Shown: piece by piece, positions 27,843-35,358 of the stretch
Layout: each line of letters begins with the position of its first letter
Numbering within the stretch: position 1 is the first letter of the stretch
Assembly (NCBI RefSeq): GCF_030689685.1
Contig: NZ_JAUYEY010000089.1
Location: forward strand, 1 to 37,062
Direction of reading: 5' to 3'
Source: Polaromonas sp.
GTDB taxonomy: Bacteria > Pseudomonadota > Gammaproteobacteria > Burkholderiales > Burkholderiaceae_C
Length of the DNA stretch: 37,062 bases
Program-made: the position numbers and the translations under genes
Notes under the pieces: generated by a model
Database searches by the model: none
What the model was told of the DNA's origin: nothing
Seen by the model: only the letters and a program-made list of their open reading frames with translations

Positions 27843-29477
27843 CTACATCCTGAACACGCCGAACTTCGGCTCGGGAATCGGTGCGTTCAGGCTGGCGCGC
27901 AGGCCCAGCGCCAGCACGCGGCGTGTGTCCGCCGGGTCGATCACGCCGTCGTCCCACAAACGAGCGCTCGAGTAATAAGGATGCGACTGGCGTTCAAACT
28001 GGTCCAGCATCGGCTGCTTGAAGGCTTTTTCTTCCTCGGCGCTCCACTGGCCGCCCTTGGCTTCGATGGCGTCGCGCCGCACACTGGCCAGCACCGACGA
28101 GGCCTGCTCGCCACCCATTACACAAATACGCGCGTTCGGCCACATCCACAAAAAACGCGGGCTGTAGGCGCGGCCGCACATGCCGTAATTGCCGGCACCG
28201 AAACTGCCGCCGATGATGATGGTGAACTTGGGCACCTGGGCCGTGGCCACCGCCATCACCATCTTGGCGCCGTGGCGCGCAATGCCCTCGGCTTCGTACT
28301 TGCGGCCGACCATGAAGCCGGTGATGTTCTGTAAAAACACCAACGGGATTTTGCGCTGGCAACACAGCTCGATGAAGTGCGCGCCCTTCTGCGCCGACTC
28401 GCTGAACAAGATCCCGTTGTTGGCGATGATGCCGACCGGCATGCCTTCAATATGCGCAAAGCCGGTGACCAAGGTGGCGCCAAAGCGCGCCTTGAATTCG
28501 TCAAACTCGCTGCCATCGACGATGCGGGCAATGATCTCGCGCACATCGTATGGCTTGCGCGTGTCGGTGGGCACCACGCCATAGACCTCGTCTGCTGCAT
28601 ATTCAGGAGCACGCGGCGCCCGGTTGACAAGGGCTAGAGGCATATTTTTATTGAAATTTTCGTTCAGGTTGACCACTGCGGCCCGCGCCAGCGCCAGCGC
28701 GTGGGCATCGTTCTGCGCCAGGTAGTCGGCCACGCCCGACAGGCGGGTGTGCACGTCGCCGCCGCCCAGGTCTTCGGCCGTCACAATCTCGCCAGTGGCA
28801 GCCTTCACCAGCGGCGGGCCGCCGAGAAAAATCGTGCCCTGATTCTTGACGATGATGGTTTCGTCGCTCATGGCCGGCACATAGGCGCCGCCCGCCGTGC
28901 AACTGCCCATGACGACAGCGATCTGCGCAATGCCCAGCGCGCTCATGTTGGCCTGGTTGTAGAAAATGCGGCCGAAATGGTCGCGGTCAGGAAACACGTC
29001 GTCCTGGTTCGGCAAATTGGCGCCGCCCGAATCGACCAGGTAAATACAGGGCAGACGGTTTTGCTGCGCCACTTCCTGTGCGCGCAAATGTTTTTTCACC
29101 GTCATCGGGTAGTAGGTACCACCCTTGACCGTGGCGTCGTTGCACACAATCACGCAGTCCACGCCGCTGACACGGCCAATGCCGGTGATCACGCCGGCAC
29201 ACGGTGCGCTGTCGCTGCCATCCCGGTCCGGGTACATGGCCAGCGCCGCCAGCGGGGCCAGTTCCAGGAAGGGTGTGCCGGGGTCCAGCAGCATCTGCAC
29301 CCGCTCACGCGGCGGCAGCTTGCCACGCGCCACGTGTTTGGCCCGGGCGGCTTCGCCGCCGCCGGCAGCGGCCTTGGCTACCTGCACCTGCAGGTCGGCC
29401 ACCAGTACGCGCATGGCGGCGGCATTGGCCTGAAAATCCGCAGAGCGGGCGTTGAGTTTTGTCTCCAGAACTGGCAT
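27843..29477 (-). CDS. liuB: methylcrotonyl-CoA (or related) carboxylase, carboxyltransferase beta subunit
   Basis: This is a 544-residue protein of two crotonase-like halves. Signatures are [141 protein letters not shown], and [22 protein letters not shown]. It transfers CO2 from carboxybiotin of the alpha subunit to 3-methylcrotonyl-CoA. Residues about 277-294 ([18 protein letters not shown]) are encoded by an antisense family A repeat and replace the usual linker. ATG 29477 has a GAGGA ribosome site. It heads the catabolic cluster and faces the AraC-type regulator. Confidence 0.93.
   Translation of the reverse strand: MPVLETKLNARSADFQANAAAMRVLVADLQVQVAKAAAGGGEAARAKHVARGKLPPRERVQMLLDPGTPFLELAPLAALAMYPDRDGSDSAPCAGVITGIGRVSGVDCVIVCNDATVKGGTYYPMTVKKHLRAQEVAQQNRLPCIYLVDSGGANLPNQDDVFPDRDHFGRIFYNQANMSALGIAQIAVVMGSCTAGGAYVPAMSDETIIVKNQGTIFLGGPPLVKAATGEIVTAEDLGGGDVHTRLSGVADYLAQNDAHALALARAAVVNLNENFNKNMPLALVNRAPRAPEYAADEVYGVVPTDTRKPYDVREIIARIVDGSEFDEFKARFGATLVTGFAHIEGMPVGIIANNGILFSESAQKGAHFIELCCQRKIPLVFLQNITGFMVGRKYEAEGIARHGAKMVMAVATAQVPKFTIIIGGSFGAGNYGMCGRAYSPRFLWMWPNARICVMGGEQASSVLASVRRDAIEAKGGQWSAEEEKAFKQPMLDQFERQSHPYYSSARLWDDGVIDPADTRRVLALGLRASLNAPIPEPKFGVFRM
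28598..28650 (+). repeat. interspersed repeat, family A, antisense inside liuB
   Basis: On the plus strand, CATATTCAGGAGCACGCGGC, then TTGACAAGGGCTAGAGGCAT. It aligns block by block with the intergenic copy at 2244-2300 (ATTCAGGAGC, AAGGGCTGGAGGCA). It falls at the linker between the two halves of the beta subunit. Confidence 0.6.
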
Positions 29478-29612
29478 GTTGTCCTCATCGCGGCACGCGC
29501 GGCCGCACATCAGCCACACCTTAACGCCAAACCGCCCGGCACGGACCCGGGAAGCTCCCAAGTGAGCGCCGCAGAGGTTGCAAATCGTGCCAAGTTAACG
29601 CAAACTTCGCCC
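29478..29612. promoter_or_regulatory. divergent control region between liuB and the AraC-type regulator
   Basis: This 135-bp gap holds two similar direct motifs, TTAACGCCAAAC (29521-29532) and TTAACGCAAAC (29596-29606), about 75 bases apart. They are candidate binding sites for the regulator. A palindromic CCCGG/CCGGG patch lies between them. No clear -35/-10 pair could be fixed by eye. AAATCGTGCCAAGT (29582-29595) is identical to part of the right end of the IS630-type element. Confidence 0.4.
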
Positions 29613-30695
29613 ATGCCTGCCCGCCGCCTGCCCGCCCCACCCGCGCCGCCGGTTGCGGCCACCCCCATGGTTTTTGCACGGGTGATCACAGTGGCCTACG
29701 AAAGAAATGGCCAGAGCCCGTCCCGTGCACTGAAGCAGGCACAGATCACGCCAAGCAGGTTACAGCAGCCGGACGCGCACATCACCGCCCGGCAGATGGA
29801 AGTGCTCTCAGGTGCCGCCATGCAGGAGCTGGACGACGAAGCGCTGGGGGCCTTCTCCCGCAAACTGCCCTGGGGCAGCTACGGCATGCTGGCCCGGGCC
29901 TCGCTCAGCGCGCCCGACCTGGGCGTGGCGCTCAAACGCTGGTGCCGCCACCACGGCCTGCTGGCCGACGACATCCGCCTCAGGCTGGTGACCACCGGCC
30001 ATGACGACAACAAAGTCGCCGCCATCACCATCGAGGAGTGCACCGATCTGGGCCGCCACGGCGAGGCCGCGCGCGCCTTCTGCCTGGTGCATGTGCTGCG
30101 CAACATCCACGGCCTGGCCTGCTGGTACATAGCCTCGCGCATACCGCTACAGGGCGCGCGCTTCCCGTTTGCTGCGCCCCCGCATGCCGATGCTTATGGC
30201 CTGATGTTTCCCGGCCCGCTGCAGTTCGACGCGGCACAGGCCGAGATTCGTTTTGATGCACGCTACCTGGCCCTGCCCTTGCGCCGCGATGAAAAAGCCC
30301 TGACCCAAATGCTGCAGCGCGCCCTGCCACTGACCGTGCTGCAATACCGGCGCGACCGCCTGCTGGTGCAGCAGGTAAGACAAGTGCTGGCCGCGCATCC
30401 CGACCAGGCGCATAACGCCAGCGGCGTGGCCGCGCTGCTCAACATCTCGACTCGCACCCTGCACCGGCAATTGAAAGAAGAAAGCGCGTCGCTGCAGGCG
30501 CTGAAAGACGAGGTACGTTTCGAGCGCGCAAAGGATTTGCTGAACCGCAGCGACAAGCCGGTCAAACAGGTGGCCGCAGCCGCAGGCTTTCGGAATGAAA
30601 AGAGTTTTATCCGCGCGTTCCGCCAATGGTCAGGCGTTCCGCCGACGGAGTTTCGCGCTATTGATCCGGCACGAGTTATTCATGAAGCGACGTAA
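29613..30695 (+). CDS. AraC-family transcriptional regulator, 3' end altered by an IS
   Basis: This is a 360-residue regulator. The N-terminal two thirds match the Arabinose_bd/OruR-type ligand domain (ITVAYERNGQSPSRALKQAQI, LPWGSYGMLARASLSAPDLGVAL, RHHGLLADDIRLRL). The C-terminal part has two helix-turn-helix motifs: NASGVAALLNISTRTLHRQLKEE and PVKQVAAAAGFRNEKSFIRAFRQWSGVPPTEFR. It is divergent from liuB and so is the likely regulator of the cluster. The IS630-type element begins at 30661, so the last 11 codons (DPARVIHEAT and neighbours) are IS sequence; both HTH motifs are intact, so it may still work. The start is ATG 29613; ATG 29667 is possible. Confidence 0.85.
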   Translation: MPARRLPAPPAPPVAATPMVFARVITVAYERNGQSPSRALKQAQITPSRLQQPDAHITARQMEVLSGAAMQELDDEALGAFSRKLPWGSYGMLARASLSAPDLGVALKRWCRHHGLLADDIRLRLVTTGHDDNKVAAITIEECTDLGRHGEAARAFCLVHVLRNIHGLACWYIASRIPLQGARFPFAAPPHADAYGLMFPGPLQFDAAQAEIRFDARYLALPLRRDEKALTQMLQRALPLTVLQYRRDRLLVQQVRQVLAAHPDQAHNASGVAALLNISTRTLHRQLKEESASLQALKDEVRFERAKDLLNRSDKPVKQVAAAAGFRNEKSFIRAFRQWSGVPPTEFRAIDPARVIHEAT

Positions 30696-31775
30696 GCGAC
30701 TTTAGGGTCACCGAAGTATTTTTTCACCCGCTCCGATGTTTGCTCAAGCATCGTCATGTGTTCAGTGGCAGCAGCCCTGAGTTTTGCTTTTGTTCGTACG
30801 GGCACTTTGGACGTGATCGCATGCTTGAGGTCTGCGTTTAACCTCTCTTCAGGATTGAGCTCAGGGCTATAGCTTGGCAAATAGAACAACTCAATCTTCT
30901 GGGCGTTTTCCAGCGCCCAGGCTTTGACGGGCTTGCTGTGATGAACCCTCAAGTTGTCCAGTATCAGGAACACTTTGCGCTGTGTATCTTTGATCAACGC
31001 CCCAAGAAACTCAATCAGCTTGTCCGAGTTAAACGACTCATCAATGATCATCCAGCGCGTCTTGCCTTGATTGGTCACAGTCGCAATCATCGACAGCTTG
31101 TGGCGCGTGCCGCCGACAGCAAACGTCACGGGTGTTTTGCCCACTGGCGCGTAGCTCCTGCCCCTGACGTCGGTGTTGACTAGCGCGGTCTCATCGCCCC
31201 AGTGAATTTCAGCACCTTCTGCCTTGGCTTTGGCTTCAATGGCGGGGGACTGCTCATCGAGCCACGCCTGGACGGCCTCAGGGCGCTGCTGATAGGCCTT
31301 TTTGATCGGCTTTTGCGGTGTAAATCCCCAACACGCCAGGTAGTTACCTACCGCCCGAATAGACAGCTTGATGCCTAGGCTCAGCTCGATGTGCTGGCGC
31401 ACTGCGGGTCTGCTCCACAAGGCAAAATTCATCTTCAATTGCTCGGGGCGTTTGTCGCAAATCGTTTGGGCAATGTTCTGCTCTTGTTCAGGGCTCAGGC
31501 TGCGTCCGCTGCCCGGCTTCTTGCCGCGTATACCGGGCTTTAGCGTAGCACTCGCGCCTGCACCGTGCAGGCGTAACGCGGTGTTGACGGCCGTCCAGCT
31601 CAACCCCGTAAGTTCCACGATCTGCATCACACCAACACCCTTGCGGTGCATGCGTATGACTTGCTTGCGGCGCTCATGCAGTACTTCTCGCGACTGCTTG
31701 CGGGCATCTTCTTTTTGCATGAGCTGTTGACTTCGAAAATCATCAAAAGTTCATTTATAAATCGTGCCAAGTCTA
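30661..31775 (-). mobile_element. IS630-family insertion sequence, complete (about 1115 bp)
   Basis: It is bounded by TA dinucleotides (30659-30660 and 31776-31777), the expected TA target duplication of the family. The ends are imperfect inverted repeats: from the left, TTGATCCGGCACGAGTTATT, and from the right read inward, TAGACTTGGCACGATTTATA, sharing GGCACGA and then ATGAA. One transposase gene fills the element. It has inserted into the last codons of the AraC-type regulator. Confidence 0.75.
30680..31720 (-). CDS. IS630-family transposase
   Basis: This is a 346-residue DDE transposase of the IS630/Tc1-mariner group. The N-terminal helix-turn-helix DNA-binding part (VIRMHRKGVGVMQIVELTGLS, TAVNTALRLHG) is followed by the catalytic core: Asp176 in IHWGDETALV, Asp255 in FLILDNLRVHHSK, and the D-x(34-36)-E acid near 291 in SPELNPEERLNADLKH. 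The frame is intact and complete, so it is potentially active. It lies in the opposite direction to the AraC-type gene, and its 3' end overlaps the altered end of that gene by 16 bases. Confidence 0.93.
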   Translation of the reverse strand: MQKEDARKQSREVLHERRKQVIRMHRKGVGVMQIVELTGLSWTAVNTALRLHGAGASATLKPGIRGKKPGSGRSLSPEQEQNIAQTICDKRPEQLKMNFALWSRPAVRQHIELSLGIKLSIRAVGNYLACWGFTPQKPIKKAYQQRPEAVQAWLDEQSPAIEAKAKAEGAEIHWGDETALVNTDVRGRSYAPVGKTPVTFAVGGTRHKLSMIATVTNQGKTRWMIIDESFNSDKLIEFLGALIKDTQRKVFLILDNLRVHHSKPVKAWALENAQKIELFYLPSYSPELNPEERLNADLKHAITSKVPVRTKAKLRAAATEHMTMLEQTSERVKKYFGDPKVAYVAS

Positions 31776-31889
31776 TAGTATCCGTCGAGATGGGCTCTGC
31801 TGCAGCGGCCCGGGCTTGCAGAGACAACGCATGACGGCGCGCTGCAAGTCCACTAGACTCCTCGAACCAAAAAACAAAGGAGACAACCC

Positions 31890-32708
31890 ATGCGCCACCT
31901 CTCGATCAAACCCCTGCTCTCCGCCGCCCTCGGCCTCGCCATGTTGTTCGGCGCTGCTACCGGCGCACTGGCCCAGACCAAACCCAAAGTGACGGACGCC
32001 GGCGACAAGCCCGCCTCTTCCATCTACATCGGCAACAGCTTCTTTTATTACAACAACAGCCTGCACAACCATGTGGGCCAGTTGATCGCCGCCGGCCAGC
32101 CCGGCTTTCGGCACCGCGCCAGCTCGGCCACCATCAGCGGCTCGGGCATGAACTGGCACGACGTGGACAGCTACTTCCGCCCCAACGCCGTCGGCTCCTA
32201 TTCCTTCGGCGCCAACAACACCGTCAGCTTCAACAAGCTGGACCGCTTGTTCGACCTGGCGATCATGATGGACTGCAGCCAGTGCCCGCTGCACCCGCAG
32301 CTCAAGCCGCTGTTCCATGAGTTCGCTAAGAAGCATTCAGACACGGTGCGCAAACACGGCGCCAAGCCGGTGTTGTTCATGTCTTGGGCGTACAAGGACG
32401 TGCCGTCCATGACGGCCGAACTCGCCGAGGCCTATACCCAGGCCGGCAACGACAACAACGCACTCGTCATTCCCGCAGGCCTGGCCTTCGGCAAGTCGAT
32501 TGCGAAGATGCCGCAGCTTGATTTGTACGTGCCCGACCTGCGCCACCCCAGCGTGGCCGGCAGCTATTTGGCCGCGTGTGTGACCTATGCGACGCTGTTC
32601 AAGGCATCACCAATAGACCTGAAGTACACAGCCGGCCTGGACCCGGCGATTGCGAAACATCTGCAGACCGTGGCTTGGGAGACGGTGCAGGAGTATTTCA
32701 AGCCCTGA
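31890..32708 (+). CDS. secreted SGNH-hydrolase-like protein
   Basis: This is a 272-residue protein with a signal peptide (about 1-29, ending GALAQ). The SGNH-like blocks are IYIGNSFFYYNNSLHNHV (block I with Ser in G-N-S) and PDLRHPSVAGSYLAACVTYATLF near the end (Asp and His of the D-x-x-H block). The middle has DLAIMMDCSQCPL and KPVLFMSWAYKDVPSMTAELAEAY. Relatives are predicted esterases or acyl-ester hydrolases outside the cytoplasm, though some members may be inactive. A good ribosome site AAAGGAG precedes ATG 31890. The gene follows the IS by about 110 bases and is convergent with the GIY-YIG nuclease gene. Confidence 0.8.
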   Translation: MRHLSIKPLLSAALGLAMLFGAATGALAQTKPKVTDAGDKPASSIYIGNSFFYYNNSLHNHVGQLIAAGQPGFRHRASSATISGSGMNWHDVDSYFRPNAVGSYSFGANNTVSFNKLDRLFDLAIMMDCSQCPLHPQLKPLFHEFAKKHSDTVRKHGAKPVLFMSWAYKDVPSMTAELAEAYTQAGNDNNALVIPAGLAFGKSIAKMPQLDLYVPDLRHPSVAGSYLAACVTYATLFKASPIDLKYTAGLDPAIAKHLQTVAWETVQEYFKP

Positions 32709-32770
32709 GTTGAGATTACTTGAAGCAATGTGAAATCCTCATTACGCAGGAACTGCTAATGAGCGCGAGC

Positions 32771-33544
32771 CTAAATCGCCAATAAAATTTCACCCTCGGA
32801 ATACGGTCGATCTTCCTTGTAAATCACTACATAACCTGGAAGGGCCGTTACCTGCCATTCGGACCCTAGAGCGGTTTTAACGAGTCTCAATACCCGTTCC
32901 GCCGTTAGCCCCTTCTTGGCGGGAATAGTGATCCGTGTCTCGACCAGATCATCATGAGGTCGTTTGCCGCCACCGCCAGCAGTCTGCGCACGAATCAGAT
33001 AGGGGACGGCCTTCTTTAGTTTGACCAAAACATCATTCACGGACTGCGCTTTACCATTCGCGCCAACATCGACCGAAAGCTGGAGTTGTATAGGAAACTT
33101 CTTGTCGAAATGATGCTCTTTGAGCTTAGTAGTATCTCTTTCCCTGCCTGGATCATTCGCGCCAAATCCACTGTTATTCCATGAATTTGTACTCGTGAGC
33201 CCAAAATGGGCAATCAGCAACTCTTCCAGATCCATGGCAGTGAATACGTAAATTCGCACTGCTTTGAATGTGACCCGACTGCTATTGAGGCTGATGCGAC
33301 CTTGTATTTTTTTGCTGTGACGCCGCAGCCTAGTCTGTAGTCCTGCGTCCGCATCCGTTTTTCCGATGTAGACAAGCTCTCCATCCAGGAACAATTGATA
33401 TATGCCTTGCTGGTTTTCAACCGTTGAAACGTGTTTCTCGGTGAGCGTGGCACTGGGCATCTCATCCAAGAGTGCTACCAATGCCTGAATCAAGGCCGTC
33501 GGAAGATCGAATTCGAGTTCTTCAAAATAGGTCCGCAAGCTCAT
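32771..33544 (-). CDS. GIY-YIG restriction endonuclease (Eco29kI-like active site)
   Basis: This is a 257-residue protein. The GIY-YIG core is visible: QGIYQLFLDGELVYIGKTDAD supplies the G-I-Y and Y-I-G strands, TRLRRHSKKI holds the catalytic Arg, a helix DLEELLIAHFG provides the metal Glu, and SWNNSGFGANDPGRERD carries the conserved Asn with a GFG-x-x-x-PGR block similar to Eco29kI. The C-terminal half (about 150-257) is not recognised and may bind DNA. It lies 154 bp downstream of a cytosine-5 methyltransferase on the same strand, so it is most probably the restriction half of a type II system; the recognition site is unknown. The AT-rich composition suggests recent acquisition. Confidence 0.78.
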   Translation of the reverse strand: MSLRTYFEELEFDLPTALIQALVALLDEMPSATLTEKHVSTVENQQGIYQLFLDGELVYIGKTDADAGLQTRLRRHSKKIQGRISLNSSRVTFKAVRIYVFTAMDLEELLIAHFGLTSTNSWNNSGFGANDPGRERDTTKLKEHHFDKKFPIQLQLSVDVGANGKAQSVNDVLVKLKKAVPYLIRAQTAGGGGKRPHDDLVETRITIPAKKGLTAERVLRLVKTALGSEWQVTALPGYVVIYKEDRPYSEGEILLAI

Positions 33545-33698
33545 CCCCAGAGGAGTTACAACTGACGGATCATGCCAAACTTTTATGCGGCCTCAAACTC
33601 GGGGCTTGGCGAGAATCTGTCGAGGCGACCTACAGTGCCACATTCAATGCCCTATGCCCCGTGACTTTTAACATCTTGGCCCCGGCGGTTCGCAATTT

Positions 33699-34856
33699 TT
33701 ATGCGGCCAGCTTTTCGCGCCCCACTGTTACCAAATTGGATGCCATCCATCGGCCCACAGCCTCGGAAAGTTGGGAAGGCACCGCATTTCCAAGCTGCCT
33801 CATGCTTTCACTCCATGACCGAGGAAATTCGTACGTATCGGGAAGACCTTGCAACCGTGCTGACTCTCGAATCGAAAAATATCGAACAGATCCATTGTCG
33901 AGGACCATCATGTTTTCCCCGCCGGGTACTCCATGGTCGCCTGCTTTCAACGCCTTGGCAGGTTGATCCAACGGGCTACCCGTATGTCCAGGGTAAATGC
34001 GAGCGCCTGGTTGAAAAATGTGATTTGATTTCCCGTCTGGTTCCCCCAACCCCAGCAACGCATCACGCACCGTTACCCAAGGCTTTTCCGTCGGCTCAAA
34101 CAAATTTTCTTGCAAGCGCGAGACCACCGCACGATCAGATGAAGGCATGAACTTTTCGGATGGAGAAGTAATACCGTGCCGTTTCCAATACTCACCCGTC
34201 ACCCATTGGTCCCATAACAGACGCTGTCGAGAGTGTGTTGGTGCAGGGGAGGTAAGACGTGCCCCAAGATCTCTGCGAAGTCCCGCGACAATAACTCGAT
34301 GCCGTTTTTGTGGCGCGCCATAGTCCGCCGCATTAACCAAAACGACCATCACGTCATACAACGCTGGCGCCCGTCGTGCTTCTAGTCGTGCCATATGACT
34401 TTCATGTGTTTCATTGGCCCTGCGCGTTAAAGTCGGATGTCGCAAATGTGCAGTGATCCAACGCAAATAATGCGCAAAGGTCGGACGAGCAATTCCCCTG
34501 ACGTTTTCAAATAAAAAGGTTCGAGGAGAAGTTTCTCGCACCGCTCGAATTGCTTCAGGCCACATGTCACGAGAGTCGTCCTCGCCACGATGCTTGCCTC
34601 CAATTGAGAAAGGTTGGCACGGAGGACCACCAGCGACCAAGTCCAGCTCGCCTGCGTAGGGAGCCCATTGAACTTGGCGAACATCTCCTTGTCGTAAGGG
34701 CCAGTCTTTTATGTGCCGCAAACCACGACGCTGGTTATGGACGACGGTAAATACCGCCTCCTCATTCCACTCGACCATGAGATCGTGCTTGAATCCCGCA
34801 CGTGAAAGGCCCAACGCCAATCCACCACAACCACTAAAAAGTTCGATGCTCCGCAT
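33699..34856 (-). CDS. DNA (cytosine-5) methyltransferase of a type II R-M system
   Basis: This is a 385-residue C5 methyltransferase. Motif I is IELFSGCGGLALGLSRAGF, motif IV is VAGGPPCQPFS (catalytic Cys), motif VI is FLFENVRGI, motif VIII is APQKRHRVIVAGLR, and motifs IX-X are RYFSIRESARLQGLPDTYEF and QLGNAVPSQLSEAVG. The target-recognition region lies at about 200-290. It methylates cytosine in the site cut by the partner nuclease. ATG 34856 (MRSIELF) is preferred over ATG 34868 because a GGGAG ribosome site sits at the right distance from it. It follows the small ribbon-helix-helix gene by 43 bases. Confidence 0.92.
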   Translation of the reverse strand: MRSIELFSGCGGLALGLSRAGFKHDLMVEWNEEAVFTVVHNQRRGLRHIKDWPLRQGDVRQVQWAPYAGELDLVAGGPPCQPFSIGGKHRGEDDSRDMWPEAIRAVRETSPRTFLFENVRGIARPTFAHYLRWITAHLRHPTLTRRANETHESHMARLEARRAPALYDVMVVLVNAADYGAPQKRHRVIVAGLRRDLGARLTSPAPTHSRQRLLWDQWVTGEYWKRHGITSPSEKFMPSSDRAVVSRLQENLFEPTEKPWVTVRDALLGLGEPDGKSNHIFQPGARIYPGHTGSPLDQPAKALKAGDHGVPGGENMMVLDNGSVRYFSIRESARLQGLPDTYEFPRSWSESMRQLGNAVPSQLSEAVGRWMASNLVTVGREKLAA

Positions 34857-34899
34857 CTGGTCTCCCATCCCTTAAGAATTTCTATGCCTCGCAGCTAAA

Positions 34900-35121
34900 C
34901 TATTGGCTCGCAAGTGCCTTAGCCTTGTGCGGCTTGTCTGTATCCGCTGATTTGGGGAAAAGGCTTGGTTGCATTCCGCCCACCCGCTGCTCTGCGAAAC
35001 TACGCATGAAATCTCTAAGCACTTCAGACGCACTACGATTTTCAACATCGCACGCCCCTTGGAAAGAATCACGAAGTTCTTTTTCGACCCGAATTCGAAT
35101 GCCAACGTCCTTGGATGTCAT
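34900..35121 (-). CDS. small ribbon-helix-helix protein, possible controller or orphan antitoxin
   Basis: This is a 73-residue protein: DVGIRIRVEKELRDSFQGAC followed by NRSASEVLRDFMRSFAEQ, the strand-helix-helix pattern of RelB/CopG/ParD-type repressors, and a Lys-rich tail. No toxin gene is next to it; instead it leads the methyltransferase and nuclease genes on the same strand. It may therefore be the transcriptional controller of the R-M module or an orphan antitoxin co-opted there. Upstream are a perfect 22-bp palindrome (likely operator) and a promoter overlapped by a LexA box. An alternative frame at 34872-35105 is a shadow without domain features. Confidence 0.7.
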   Translation of the reverse strand: MTSKDVGIRIRVEKELRDSFQGACDVENRSASEVLRDFMRSFAEQRVGGMQPSLFPKSADTDKPHKAKALASQ

Positions 35122-35138
35122 GCAGCGACTCTACCAGT

Positions 35139-35160
35139 TGGATACACATTTGTGTATCCA
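35139..35160. promoter_or_regulatory. perfect palindrome, likely operator of the ribbon-helix-helix protein
   Basis: TGGATACACA, TT, TGTGTATCCA: ten-base arms match perfectly around a two-base centre. It lies 17 bases upstream of the small gene and roughly +8 to +29 from the predicted transcription start, a suitable place for autorepression. Confidence 0.65.
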
Positions 35161-35165
35161 CTATT

Positions 35166-35203
35166 TACTGTCTATTTATACAGTAAAAATCAAAACCGCA
35201 CAA
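35166..35203 (-). promoter_or_regulatory. LexA-box-overlapped promoter of the R-M operon
   Basis: TACTGTCTATTTATACAGTA (35166-35185) matches the E. coli-type SOS box (CTGT-N8-ACAG with A/T-rich centre) at 18 of 20 consensus positions. On the minus strand a promoter fits over it: -35 TTGTGC (35198-35203), a 17-base spacer and -10 TATAAA (35175-35180), with LexA covering the -10. Transcription would run toward the ribbon-helix-helix gene and the methyltransferase. Confidence 0.75.
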
Positions 35204-35306
35204 GGATTAAATGGAAATGGAAGTGTGTTTTTGTTCAAATATTTGCTGAACTTCGCAACTGCATTTCGAGGGCGCTCGGTTAGCTCAATAGCAGTTCACG
35301 CGGCAT

Positions 35307-35336
35307 AAAAAAGGCTTCCACCCGGGAAGCCTTTTT
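35307..35336. terminator. bidirectional intrinsic terminator
   Basis: AAAAAA, GGCTTCC (35313-35319), loop ACCCG, GGAAGCC (35325-35331), TTTTT. It is symmetric, so it can stop the aminotransferase transcript from the right and any transcript from the left. It lies 22 bases after the aminotransferase stop. Confidence 0.85.
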
Positions 35337-35358
35337 CTTTGAGCAGCAGAAGTTACCT

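Noticed and set aside
28701..29612. Long N-terminal extension of the AraC-type regulator frame across liuB
   Set aside because: The frame is open antisense to liuB, but homology to the family begins near 29613-29667.
33581..33708. Direct repeat TTTTATGCGGCC (33581-33592 and 33697-33708) flanking the gap between methyltransferase and nuclease genes
   Set aside because: It is only 12 bases, with no inverted ends or transposase remnant between; it may be chance.
35263..35305. tRNA-like string GGGCGCTCGGTTAGCTCA at the right edge of the R-M island
   Set aside because: It resembles a tRNA 5' part and D-arm, but no anticodon arm, T-arm or CCA end follows; it is too weak to call a tRNA or an att site.
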